Assembly (NCBI GenBank): GCA_023375785.1
Contig: SZWC01001611.1
Coordinates: 226,545 to 274,897, forward strand
DNA: 48,353 nucleotides
Direction of reading: 5' to 3'
DNA from: Penium margaritaceum
Taxonomy: Eukaryota > Streptophyta > Zygnematophyceae > Desmidiales > Peniaceae
A program made the position numbers and the translations under genes. Under the pieces are notes generated by a model. That model saw nothing but the letters and a program-made list of their open reading frames with translations. It ran no database searches and had not been told where the DNA came from. The stretch's first letter is position 1. Every line of letters begins with the position of its first letter. Below, piece by piece: positions 22,601-35,115 of the stretch.

Positions 22601-24642
22601 AAGTGTGTGTATAAACGCGTGTAAGTACGTGTAAGTAGGTGTAAGTGCGTGTAAATATGTGTAAGTACGTGTAAGTATGTGTAAGTGCGTGTAAGTACGT
22701 ATCAGTGTGTGTCAGTGCGTGTAAGTGCGTGTAAGTTTGTGTAAGTGCGAGTAAGTGCGTGTAAGTATGTGAAAGTGCGTGTAAGTACATGTAGCTTCGT
22801 GAAAGTATGGGTAAGTGTGTGTAGATACGTGTAAGTGAGTCTAAGTATGTGTAAGTGTGTGTAAGTACATGTAAGTGCTGGTAAGTGCCTATAAGTGCGT
22901 GTAAGTACGTGTACATTTGTGGAAGTGTGTGTAAGTGCATGTAAGTACGTGTACGTGCGTGTAAGTGTGTGTAAGTGTGTGGAAGTCTGGAAGTGCATGT
23001 AAGTACTTGTAAGTGCGTGTAAGTGTGTGTACGTTCGTGCAAGTGCGTGTAAGTGCATGTAAGTGCGTGTAAGTGCGTGTAAGTACGTGTAAATGCGTGT
23101 TTGTACGTGTAAGTGTGTCTAAGTCCGTGTAAGTGCAGGTAAGTACGTGTAAGTGTGTGTAAGTGGATGTAAGTATGTCTAAGTGCGTGTAAGTACGTGT
23201 AAGTGTGTTGAAGTGTGTGTAAGTACGTGTATGTGCGTGTAAGTGCATGTAAGTGTGTGTCAGTACGTGTATGTGCGTAAGTGCGGGTAAGTACGTGTAA
23301 GTGTGTGTAAGTGCGTGTAAATGGGTGTAAGTGCGTGTATGTGCGTGTAAGTGCGTGTAAGTACGTGTAAGTTTGTGTAAGTGTGTGTAAGTGCCTGTAA
23401 GTGTGTGTAAGTGCATGTAAATGCATGTAAGTGTGTGTAAGTGCGTGTGAGTTTGTTTAAGTGCGTGTAATTACATGTAAGTGCGCGCAAGTGCGTGTAA
23501 GTGCGTGTAAGTGTGTGTAAGTGCGTGTAAGTGTGTGTAAGTGTGCGTAAGTGTGTGTAAGTGCGTGTAAGTGGGTGTAAGTGCGTGTAGGTGTGTATAG
23601 GTACGTATAGGTAGGTGAAAATTTGTGTAAGTGTGTGTAAGTGTGTATACGTGCGTGTAAGTACGTGTAAGTGTGTATAAGTGCATGTTAGTATGTGCAA
23701 GTATGTACAAGTGTGTGTAAGTGTGTGTAAGTGAGTGTAAATGCATGTAAGTACGTGTAAGTGCGTGTAAGTATGTGTAAGTGCGTATTAGTGCATGTTA
23801 GTACATGTAAGTACATGTAACTGCGTGTAAGTGCGTATACGTTCGTGTAAGTATGTGTATGTGCGTCTAAGTGCATGTAAGTGTGTGGAACTGCGTGTAC
23901 GTGCCTGTAAGTATGTGTAAGTACGTGTAAGTGTGTGTAAGTGCATTTAAGTGCGTGTAAGTGCGTGTAAATGTATGTAAGTACGCGTATGTGCGTGTAA
24001 GTAGGTGTAAGTACGTGTAAGTGTGTGTAAGTGCATGGAAGTGCGTGTCAGTGTGTGTATGTGAGTGTAAGTGCATGTAAGTTTGTGTAGGTGTGTGTAA
24101 GTGCGTGTAAGTGCGTGTAAGTGTGTGTAAGTGCGTGCAAGTGCATGTAAGTGCGTGTAAGTGCGTGTAAGTGTGTATACATGTCTGTAAGATCGTGTAA
24201 GTGTGTGTAAGTACGTGTAAGTGCGTGTAAGTGCGTGTAAGTTCCTGTAAGTGTGTGTAAGTATGAGTAAGCGTGTGTAAGTATGTGTAAGAGCGTGTAA
24301 GAAGTGTAAGTTTATTGAATTATGTGTTAGTGCATGTTAGTGTGTGCAAGTGTGCGTAAGTGCGTGTAAGTGCGTGTAAGTGTGTGTAGGTGTGTGTAAG
24401 TACGTGTAAGTGTGTGTAAGTGCATGTAAGTACATGTAAGTGCGCAAGAGTGCGTGTAAGTGCGTGTAAATGCATGCAAGTTCGTGTAAGTGTGTGTAAT
24501 TATGTGTAAGTGCGTGTTAGTGCATGTAAGTGCGTGTAAGTGTGTGTAACTGTGTGTAAGTGCGTGTAAGTGCATGTAAGTTTGTGAAATTGCGTGTAAG
24601 TGCGTGCAAGTACGTGTACGTATGTGGAAGTGCGTGGAACTG

Positions 24643-24673
<31 letters not shown>

Positions 24674-27600
24674 AAGTGCGTGTAAGTATGTGTAAGTGTG
24701 TGGAAGTGCGTGTAAGTGTGTGGAAGTGCGTGTAAGTGTGTGTAAGTGCATGTAAGCATGTTTAAGCGTGTGTAGGCAGGTGTAAGTGTGTGTAAGTGCG
24801 TGAAAGTAGGTGTAAGTGGGTGTAAGTGTGTGTAAGTGCGTGTAAGTGTGTTTAAGTGCGTGTAAGTACGTGTCACTGTGTGTCCGTGCGTGTAAGTGCG
24901 GGTAAGTGCGTGTCAGTGCGTGTCAGTGCGTGTAAGTATGTGCAAGTTTGTGTAAGTGCGGGTGAGTGCATGTAGGTGCGTGTAAGTGTGTGTAAGTGTG
25001 TGTAAGTGTGTGTAAGTGTGTGTAAGTGCGTGTAAGTACGTGTCAGTGCTTGTAAGTACGTGTAAGTACGTGTAAGTGCGTGTAAGTGCGTGTAAGTTCG
25101 TGTAAGTGCGTATAAGTACGTGTAAGTGCGTATAAGTGTGTATAAATGCGTGTAAGTTTGTGTAAGTTTGTGTAAGTACGTGAACGTTTGTGTAAGTGTG
25201 TGTAATTGTGTGTAAGTGCGTGGAAGTGTGGAAGTGCGTTTAAGTGCGTGTAAGTGCCTGTACGTTCATGCAAGTGCGTGTAAGTGCGTGTAAGTTTGCG
25301 TAAGCGCGTGTAAGTGTGTGTAAGTGCGTGTAAGTACGTGTAAGTGTGTGTAAGTACGTGTAAGTACGTGTAAGTGCGTGTAGGTGTGTGTAGGTGTGTA
25401 AAAGTTAATGTAAGTGCGTATAAGTGCGTATAAGTACGTGTGAGTACGTGTAAGTACGTGTAAGTGCGTGTAAGTGTGTGTAAGTGCGTTTAAGTGTGTG
25501 CAAGTACGTGTAAGTGTGTGTAAGTGCATGTAAGTGCGTATAAGTGTGTGTAAGTACGTGTAAATGCATGTAAGTTCCTGTAAGTGCATGTAAGTATGTG
25601 TAAGTGCGTATTAGTGCATGTAAGTGCGTGTAAGTGTGTGTAACTGTGTCTAAGTGCGTCTAAGTGCGTGTACGTTCGTGTAAGTGCGTGTAAGTGCGTG
25701 TAAGTGCGTGTAAGTGCATGGAAGTGTGCGTAAGTGCGTCTAAGTGTGTGTAAGTGTGTGTAAGTGCGTGTAAGTGCGTGGAAGTATGCACAAGTGTGTG
25801 TAAGTGTGTGTAAGTGCATGTAAGTATGTGTAAGTGTGTTTAAGCATGTGTAAATGCGTGTAAGTATGTGTAAGTGCGTGATAGTAGGTATAAGTGAGTT
25901 TAAGTGTGTGTAATTGCGTGTGAGTGTGTGTAAGTATGTGTAAGTACATGTCAGTGTGTGTCAGTGCGTATAAGTGTGTGTAAGTTTGTGTAAGTGCGGG
26001 TAAGTGCATGTAAGTGCGTGTACGTGTGTGTTAGTATGTGTAAGTGCGTGTAACTTCAAGTAAGTATGGATGAGTGCATGTAGGTGCGTGTAAGTGTGTG
26101 TAAGTATGTGTAAGGGCGTATAAGTACGTGTAAGTGCTTGTAAGTGCGTGTAAGTTTGTGTAAGTGCATGTAAATGCGTGTAATTTTGTGTAAGTGCGTG
26201 TAAGTGTGTGTAAGTGCGTATAAGTGCATGTAAGTGCATGTACATTCGTGTAAGTGTGTGCAAGTGCGTGTACGTTGGTGTAAGTACGTGTAAGTACGTG
26301 TAAGTGTGTGGAAGTGTGGAAGTGCATGTGAGTGCATGTAAGTGCGTGTAAGTTCGTTCAAGTGCATGTAAGTCTGTGTAAGTGCGTGTAAGTGTGTGTA
26401 AATGCGTGTCAATGCGTGTAAGTATGTGTGAGTTCATGTAAGTGCAGGTAAGTACGTGTAAGTGTGTAAGTTCGTGTAAGTGTGTGTAAGTGCGTGTATG
26501 TACGTGGAAGTGCGTGTAAGTGCGTGTCAGTATGTTTATGTGCGTGTAAGTATGTGTAAGTGCGGGTAAGTGTGTGTAAGTGTCTATGAGTGCGTGTAAG
26601 TACGTGTAAGTGCGTGTAAGTACGTGTAAGTGTGTGTAAGTGCGTGTAAGTGCGTGTAAGTGCATGTAAGTGCGTATTAGTGTGTGTCTGTGCATGTATG
26701 TGCATGTAAGTGTGTGTAAGTGCATGTAAGTACGTGTAAGTAGGTGTAAGTTTGTGTAAGTACGGGTAAGTGCGTGTAGGTGCATGTAAGTGCGTGTAAA
26801 CACGTGTAAGTGTGTGTAAGTGTGTGTAAGTGTGTTTAAGTACGTGTAAGTGCGTACAAGTACGTAAAAGTGCGTAAAAGCACGTGTAAGTTTGTATAAG
26901 TACGTGTAAGTGTGTGTAAGTTCATGCAAGTGCATGTAAGTTTGCGTAAGTACATGTACGTTCGTTTAAGTGTGTGTAAGTGCGTGTAATTGTGTGTAAG
27001 TGCGTTTAAGTTTGTGTAGCTGTGTGTAAGTGCGTGGAAGTGCATGTAAGTACGCGTAAGTGCGTGTAAGTGCCTGTAAGTATGTGTAAGTGCGTGGAAG
27101 TTTGGAAATGTGTGTAAGTGCGTGCAAGTTCATGCAAGTGCGTGTAAGTGCGTGTAAGTCCGTGTAAGTGCGTATAAGTACTTGTAAATGTTTGTCAGTG
27201 CATGTAAGTCTGTGTAAGTTTGTGTAAGTGCAGGTAAGTGCATGTAAGTGCGTGTAAGTGCGTGTAACTGCATGTAAGTACGTGTAAGTGTGTTTAAGCG
27301 TGTGTAAGTGCGTGTAAGTACGTGTAAGTGTGTGAAAGTGAGTATAAGTGAGTTTAAGTGTGTGTAAGTGCGTGTAAGTGTATTTAAGTTCGTATAAGTA
27401 CGTGTCAGTGTGTGTCAGCGCGTGCAAGCACATGTTAGTTTGTGTAAGTGCAGGTAAGTGCGTGTAAGTGCGTGTAAGTGCGTGTCAGTATGTGTAAGTA
27501 TGTCTAAGTCTGTGTAAGTGTGGGTGAGTACATGTAGGTGCGTGTAAGTGTGTAAAATTGCGTATAAGTATGTGTAAGTGCGTGTAAGTGTGTGTAAGTG

Positions 27601-30600
27601 CTTGTAAGTACGTGTAAGTTTGTGTAAGTGCGTGTAAATGCGTGTAAGTTCGTGTAAGTGCGTGTAAGTGCTTATAAGTGTGTGTAAGTGCGTGTAAGTT
27701 TGTATAAGTGTGTGTAAGTGCGTTTACGTTCGTGTAAGTGTGTGTAAGTGCGTGTAAATGCGTGGAAGTGTGGAAGTGCATGTAAGTGCGTGTAACTGCC
27801 TGTAAGTTCGTTCAAGTGCATGTTAGTGCGTGTATGTGTGTGTAAATGCGTGTCAATGTGTGCAAGTATGTGGGAGTTCATGTAAGTATGGGTGAGTGCG
27901 TGTAAGTGTGTGTAAGTGTGTGTATGTACGTGTAAGTGCGTTTAAGTATGTGTCAGTATGTGTATGTGCGTGTAAGTTTTTGTAAGTACAGATAAGTGAG
28001 TGTAAGTGTGTATGAGTGCGTGTAAGTGCGTGTAAGTGCGCGTAAGTGCATCTAAGTGCATGTAAGTGTGTGTAAGTACGTTTACATACGTGTAAGTGCG
28101 TGTAAGTGTGTGTCAGTATGTGTATGTACGTGTAAGTTTGTGTAAGAGCGGGTAAGTGTGTGTAAGTGTGTGTAAGTGTGTGTAAGTGTGTGAAAGTGCG
28201 TGTAAGTGCGTGTAAGTGCATGAAAGTACGTGTAAGTGTGTGTATGTACATGTATGTGCATGTAAGTGTGTGTTAATGCGTGTAAGTACGTGTAAGTAGG
28301 TGTAAGTTTGTGTAAGTACGGGTAAGTGTGTGTAGGTGTGTGTAAGTTCTTGTAAGTGCGTATAAGTACGTGTAAGTGTGTGTAAGTGCGTTCAAGTATG
28401 TGTAAGTACGTGTAAGTACGTTTAAGTACGTGTAAGTACGTGTAATTGCGTAAAAGTGCGTAAAAGCACGTGTAAGTTTGTATAAGTGCGTATAAGTTTG
28501 TGTAAGTGCAGGTAAGTGTGTGTAGGTGTGTGTAAGTGCGTGTAAGTGTGTGTAAGTACGTGTAAGTGTGTGTAAGTGTGTTTAAGTGTGTGTAAGTGCG
28601 TGTAAGTGTGTACAAGTGCGTGTATGTGCGTGTAAGTACGTGTAAGTGCGTGTAAGTGCGTGTAAGTGTGTAAAAGTGCGTAAAATCACGTGTAAGTTTG
28701 TATAAGTACGTGTAAGTGCATGTAAGTCTGTGTAAGTGCATGTAAGTGCGTGTAAGTGCATGTAAGTTTGCGTAAGTGCGTGTACGTTCGTGTACGTGTG
28801 TGTAAGTATGTGTAATTGCATGTAAGTGCGTGTAAGTTCGTGTAAGTGCGTGTAAGTGCATGTAACTATGCGTAAGTATATGTAAGTGCGTGTAAGTATG
28901 TGTAAGTGCGTGTAAGTGCGTGTAAGTTTGTGTAAGTGTACAGAATTGCGTGTAAGTGCGTGTAAGTGCGTGTAAGTGCGTATAAGTACGTGTAAGTTTG
29001 TGTAAGTGCGTGTAAGGACGTGTAAGTGTGTGTGAGTGCGTTTAAGTACGTGCAAGTGCATATAAGTATGTGTAAGTGTGTATAAGTACGTGTAAGTACG
29101 TCTCATTGCGTGTAAGTATGTGCAAGTGCACGTAAGTGCGTGTAGGTACATGTTAGTATGTGTAAGTGTGTGAAAGTGTGTATAAGTGCGTGTAAGTGCG
29201 TGTAAGTGTGTGTATGTATGTGTTAGTGCGTGGAAGTGCGTGTAAGTGCGTGTAAGTGCATGTGAGTACGTGTAAGTGCATGGAGGTACGTGGACGTGTG
29301 TGAAAGTGTGTGTAGGTATGTCTAAGTACATGTAAGTTTGTGTAAGTACGTGTAAGTGCGTGTAAGTGTGTGTAAGTACGTGTAAATACGTTTAAGTTTG
29401 TGTAAGTATGTGTAAGTGCGTGTAAGTGCGTGTACTTGCGTGTAAGTACGTGAAAGTGTGTGTATGTGCGTGTAAGTTTGTGTATGTGCGTGTAAGTACG
29501 TGTAAGTGCGTGTAAGTGCATGTAAGTACGTGTAAGTGTGGTTAAGTGTGTGTAAGTACACGTAAGTGCGTGAAAGTGCATGTAGGGGCATTTAAGTGTG
29601 TGAAAGTGTATGTAATTACGTGTAAGTTTGTGTAAGTGCGTGTAAGTGTGTGTAAGTGTATGTAATGGCGGGTAAGTGCATGTAAGTGTGTGTAAGTGTG
29701 TGTAGGTTCATGTAAGTATGTGTTCGTATGTGTAAGTGTGTGATAGTGCATGTAAGTACGTGTAAGTGTGTGTAAGTGCGTTCAAGCTCGTGTAAGTACG
29801 TATAAGTGCGTGTAAGTGTGTGTAAGTGTGTATAAGTGCATGTAAGTACGTGTAAGTACGTGTAAGTGTGTGTAAGTACGTGTAAGTGCGTGTAAGTGCA
29901 TGGAAGTGCATCTACATACGAGTAAGCGTGTGTAAGTGCGTGTAAGTGTGTGTAAGTGTGTGTAAGTGTGTGTAACTGCTTGTCAGTGCATGTAAGTGCG
30001 TGTAAGCTTGTGTGGGTAAGTACGTGTAAGTATGTGTAATTGTGTGTAAGTGTGTGTATGTGCGTGTAAGTGCGTGTAAGTGCATGTAAGTGTGTGTAAG
30101 TGTGTGTATGTGCGTGTAAGTTTGTATAAGTGCGTGTAAATGTATGTATGTACATAAAAGTGCGTGTAAATGCATGTGAGTTCGTGTAAGTGTGTGTAGG
30201 TGTGTGTAAGTGTGGGTTTGTGCGTGTAACTATGTGTACGTATATCTAAGTGTGTATACATACGTGTAAGTTTGTGTAAGTACGTGTGAGTGTGTGTGAG
30301 TGCGTGTAAGTGCGTGAAAGTGCGTGAAAGTGCTTGTAAGTGCGTATAAGTGCGTGTAAGTACGTGTAAGTGTGTGTAAGTTTGTGTAAGTGCGTGGAAG
30401 TGCGTTTAAGTATGTATAAGTGCGTGTAAGTGCTTGAAGTTCGTGTAAGTATGTGTAAGTGTGTGTAAGTGCGCATAAGTGTGTGCAAGTGCGTGTAAGT
30501 GCATGGAGGTATGGAAGTGTGTGTAAGTGCGTGTAAGTGCCTGTACGTTTATGCAAGTGCGTGTAAGTACGTGTAAGTGCGTGTAAGTGTGTGTAAATGC

Positions 30601-33600
30601 GTGTCAGTGTGTGTAAGTATGTGTAAGTTTGTGTAAGTGTGGTAAGTGCGTGTAAGTACATGTAAGTGTTCGTACGTGCGTGTAAGTACGTGCAAGTGCG
30701 TGTAAGTGCGTTTAAGTGTGTGTAAGTACGTGGATGTACGTGTAAGTGCGTGTTAGTACGTGTCATTACGTGTATGTGCGAGTAAGTTCGTGTAAGTGTT
30801 TGTATGTGCGTGTAAGTGCGTATAACTATGCATAAGTATGTGGAAGTTTGATTAAGTGTGTGTAAGTGCGTGTAAGTACGTGTAAGTGTGTGTAAGTGCG
30901 TGTAAGTGCGTGTAAGTGCATGTGAGTGCGTGTAAGTGCGTGTAAGTGCATGCAAGTGCATGGAAGTACGTAGAAGTACGTGTAAGTGCATGGAAGGGCA
31001 TGTAAGTGCGTATAAGTGCGTGTAAGTGCGTGTGAGTATGTGTAAGTTTGTGTAAGTGCATGTAAGTGCGTGTAAGTTCGTGTAAGTTTGTGTAAGTGCG
31101 TATAAGTGCGTGTAAGTGTGTGTAAGTACGTGTAAGTGTGTGTAAGTACGTGTAAGTGGGTGTATGTTCTTTTAATTGCGTGTAAGTGCATGCTATTACG
31201 TGCAAGTGCGTGTAAGTGCGTGTAAGTGTCTGTAAGTGCGTGTAAGTATGTGTAAGTGCGTGTAAGTGTATGTCAGTATGTATAACTGCCTATAAGTGCG
31301 TGTAGGTACGTGTATGTGCGTGAAATTTTGTGTAAGTGCGTGTAAGTACGTATAAGTGTGTGTAAGTGCGTGTAAGTACGTGTAATTGTGTGTAAGTGCG
31401 TTTAAGTGCATATCAGTGTATGCAAGTGCGTGTAAGTGTGTGTACGTGTGTGTAAGTGCGTGCAAGTGTGTGTAAGTGCGTGTACGTATGTGTAAGTTTG
31501 TGTAAGTGCATGTAAGTATGTGTTAGTGCGTGTTAGTGCATGTAAGTGCGTGGAAGTGTGTGTAACTACGTAGAAGTGCGTGTAAGTGTATGTAATTTTA
31601 TGTAAGTACGTGTACGTGTGTGTAAGTGCGTGTAAGTGTGTGGAAGTATGTGTAAGTACGTGTAAGTGCATGTACGTACGTGTAAGTGTGTATAAGTACG
31701 TTTAAGTGCATGTAAGTACATGTATGTGTGTATAAGTGCGTGTAAGTAGGTGTAAGTGCATGTAAGTGTGTGTAAGTGCGTGAAAGTGTGTGTAAGTGTG
31801 TGTATGTGCGTGTCACTGTGTGTCAGTGCGTGTAAGTACGTGTAAGTTTGTGTAAGTGTGGATAAGTGCGTGTAAGTACTGGTAGGTGCATGTAAGTATG
31901 TGTATGTATGTGCAAGTACGTGTAAGTTCGTGTAAGTACGTGTAAGTACGTGTAAGTACGTATAAGTGCGTATAAGTGCATGTACGTTTGTGTATGTGTG
32001 TGTAAGTGTGTGTAAGTGTGTGTTAGTGCGTGTAAGTACGTGGAAGTACGGAAGTTTGGTAAGTGCATGTAAGTGCGTGTAAGTTCGTGCAAGTACGTGT
32101 AAGTACGTGTAAGTACGTGTAAGTGTGTTTAAGTGCGTGTATGTGCATGTAAATGCGTGTTAGTGCATATAAGTGTGTGTAGTTCGTGTAAGTGCGGGTA
32201 AGTGCGTGTAAGTGTATAAAACTGCATGTAAGTGAGTGTAAGTGCGTGTAAGTGCGTGTAAGTACGTGTTAGTGCGTTTAAGTGCGTATAAGTGCATGTA
32301 AGTGCATGTAAGTACGTGTTAGTGCGTGTAGGTACATGGAAGTGTTTGAAAGTGTGTATAAGTGTACATGTAGGTTTGTGTAAGTGCGTGGAAGTGCGTG
32401 TAAGTACGTGTAAGTGCGTGAAAGTATGTGTAAGTATGTTTAAGTTTGTGTATGTGCGTTTAAGTGCGTTTAAGTACGTGTAAGTGCATGTAAGTACGTG
32501 GAAGTGCATGTACGTGCATGTAAGTTTGTGTAAGTGTGAGTAAGTACAAGTGCGTGTAAGTGTGTGTAAGTACGTGTAAGTGTGTGTAAGTGTGTGTACG
32601 TGTACATAAGTGTGTGTAAGTACGTGGAGATGCGTGTAAGTGTGTGAAAGTGCGTGTAATTACGTGTAAGTACGTGTAAGTGTGTGTAAGTGCGTGTAAG
32701 TGAGTGTAATAGCGTGTAAGTACATGTAAGTACGTGTAAGTGCGTGTAAGTTCATGTAAGTGCGTGTAAGTATGTGCAAGTACGTGTAAGTGCGTTCAAG
32801 TTCGTGTAAGTATGTGTATGTGCGTGTAAGTGTGTGTAAGTATGTGTAAGTGCATGTAAGTGCGTGTAAGTGCGTCTAAGTACATGTAAGTACGTGTAAG
32901 TGTGTATAATTGTGTCTAAGTGTATGTAAGTACGTGTTAGTACGTGTAAGTGTGTGTAAGTGCGTGTAAGTGTGTGTAAGTGCTTGTCAGTGCGTGTAAG
33001 TACGTGTAAGTTCGTGTGAGTGTGGGTAAGTGCGTGTAAGTACGTGTAAGTGTGTATACGTGTGTATAAGTGTGTGTAACTGCATATAAGTACGTGGAAG
33101 TGTGTGTAAGTGTGTGTATGTGCGTGTAAGTTCATGTAAGTGTGTGTTAGTGTGTGTAAGTACATAAAAGACCGTGTAAGTGTGTGTAAGTTCGTGTAAG
33201 TGTGTGTAAGTGCGTGTAAGTACGCGTTAGTGTGTGTAAGTGTGTGTAAGTGTGTGTATGTGTGTGTAAGTGCGTGTTAGTTTGTTTAAGTACGTGTGAG
33301 TACGTGTGAGTGCTTGTAAGTGCATGTAAGTGCATGAAATTATGTGCAAGTGCGTGTACGTGTGTGTAAGTTTGTGTAAGTGTATGTAAGTACGTGTAAG
33401 TGCGTGTAAGTACGTGTAAGTGCGTGTAAGTGTGTATAAGTGTGTGTAAGTGCATGTAAGTGTGTGTAAGTGCGTGTAGGTGCGTGTAAGTGTGTGAAAG
33501 TGTGTATGATTGTGTATAAAAACGTGTGAGTGCGTGTAAGTGTGTGTAAGTTCGTGTAAGTACGTGTAAGTATGTATAAATGCGTGTTAGTGCATGTAAG

Positions 33601-34508
33601 TACGTGTAGGTGCGTGTAAGTGCGTTCAAGTTCATGTAAGTACGTGTAAGTGCGTGTAAGTGTGTGTAAATGCGTGTAAGTGCATGTAAGAACGTGTAAG
33701 TATGTGTAAGTACATGTAAGTGCGTGTAAGTGCGTGGAAGTGCGTGTAAGTGCATGTAATTATGTGTAAGTACGTGTAAGTGTGTGTAAGTGCATGTAAG
33801 TACGTGTAAGTGCTTGTCAGTGTGTGTAAGTTTGTGTAAGTGCGGGTAAATACGTGTAAGTACGTGTAAGTGCGTGTTTCTGTGTGTAAGTGCATGTAAG
33901 TGTGTGTAAGTGCATGTAAGTGTGTGTAAGTGTGTGTATGTGTGTGTAAGTTCGTGTAAGTGTGTTTTAGTACGTGTAAGTACATATAAGTGCGTGTAAG
34001 TGCGTGTTAGTTCGTGTAAGTGTGTGTAAGTGTGTGTAAGTGAGGGTTAGTGTGTATAAGTACGTGTAACTGCGTGTAAGTGTGTGTAAGTGCGTGTAAG
34101 TTTGTGTAAGTACGTGTGAGTGCGTATGAGTGCGTGTAAGTGCGTATAAGTACGTGTAAGTGCGTGTAAGTGTGTGTAAGTGTGTGTAAGTGTGGGTAAG
34201 TACTTGTAAGTGCGTGTATGTGCGTGTACGTACGTGTAAGTACATGTAAGTGCGTATACCTACATGGAAGTTTGTGTAAGTGCGTGTAAGTGCGTATGTG
34301 CATGGAAGTGCGTGTAAGTGTGTATAAGTGCGTGTAAGTGCGTGTAAGTGCGTATAAGTCCGTGTAAGTGCGTATAAGTGCGTGTAAGTGTATGTAAGCA
34401 CGCATAGGTACGTGTACATTCGTCTAAGTGTGTGTATGTGTGTGTAATTGTGTGTAAGTGTATGTAAGTTCGTGTAAGTATGTGTAAGTGCGTGTAAGTG
34501 CGTGTAAC
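16622..34508. repeat. Satellite A, block 2: degenerate 10-bp tandem repeat
   Basis: About 17.9 kb of the same GTGTAAGTRY repeat continues block 1 across element 1. Landmark phase breaks of the form GGAAGTNTGGAAGTG occur at about 22981, 25222, 26310, 27096, 27764, 30505 and 32042, marking an irregular higher-order structure. Parts of 18.8-19.7 kb resemble 5.4-6.5 kb of block 1: both contain GGTTTACGTTCG, GTATACGTTCG and AAGCACGTGTAGG in the same order. No gene was found. All long frames here are minus-strand repeat translations. The array ends abruptly at about 34508, where satellite B begins. Confidence 0.97.
24649..24672 (+). repeat. (TG)12 microsatellite inside satellite A
   Basis: A pure run of twelve TG dinucleotides replaces the normal 10-bp units. 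It probably arose by slippage from a TG-rich variant unit (GTGTGTGTAAG), since no other long TG run was noticed in the array. Confidence 0.9.
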
Positions 34509-34667
34509 TGGTGAGTGGTGTGAACTGGTTGCGGAGAGGTGCAAACTGGTTTCGGAGTGCCACGAACGGGTTGTGGAGTGGTGCGAACTGGTAGCGAAGT
34601 GGTGCGAACTGGTTGCGGAGTTGTGCGAACTGCTTGTGGAGAGTTGCGAACTGGTTGCGGAGTGGTG

Positions 34668-35115
34668 CAAACTGGTTGCGAAGTGGTGGAACCTGGTTGC
34701 GGAGTGGTGCGAACTGGTTGCGGAGTGATGCGATCTGGCTGCGGAGTGGTGCGAACTGGTTGCGGAGTGGTGCGAACTGGTTGTGGAATGGTGCGAACTG
34801 GTTGCGGAGTGGTGCGAACTGGCTGCGGAGTGGTGCGAACTGGGTGCGGAGTGGTGCGAACTGGTTGCGGAGTGGTGCAAACTGGTTGCGAAGTGGTGGA
34901 ACCTGGTTGCGGAGTGGTGCGAACTGGTTGCGGAGTGATGCGAACTGGCTGCGGAGTGGTGCGAACTGGTTGCGGAGTGGTGCAAACTGGTTGCGAAGTG
35001 GTGGAACCTGGTTGCGGAGTGGTGCGAACTGGTTGCGGAGTGATGCGATCTGGCTGCGGAGTGGTGCGAACTGGTTGCGGAGTGGTGCGAACTGGTTGTG
35101 GAATGGTGCGAACTG
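34668..35115. repeat. Higher-order repeats in satellite B (105/210/315 bp)
   Basis: The variant block CAAACTGGTTGCGAAGTGG recurs at 34668, 34878 and 34983, that is 10 and 5 units apart. The segment around GCGATCTGGCTGCGG at 34731 recurs at 35046, 15 units away. Segments of 5-15 units were therefore copied as blocks. Confidence 0.8.

Noticed and set aside
3085..34508. Telomeric repeat
   Set aside because: The 10-bp GTGTAAGTGC unit does not match TTTAGGG-type or other known telomere repeats, lies internally and is highly degenerate.
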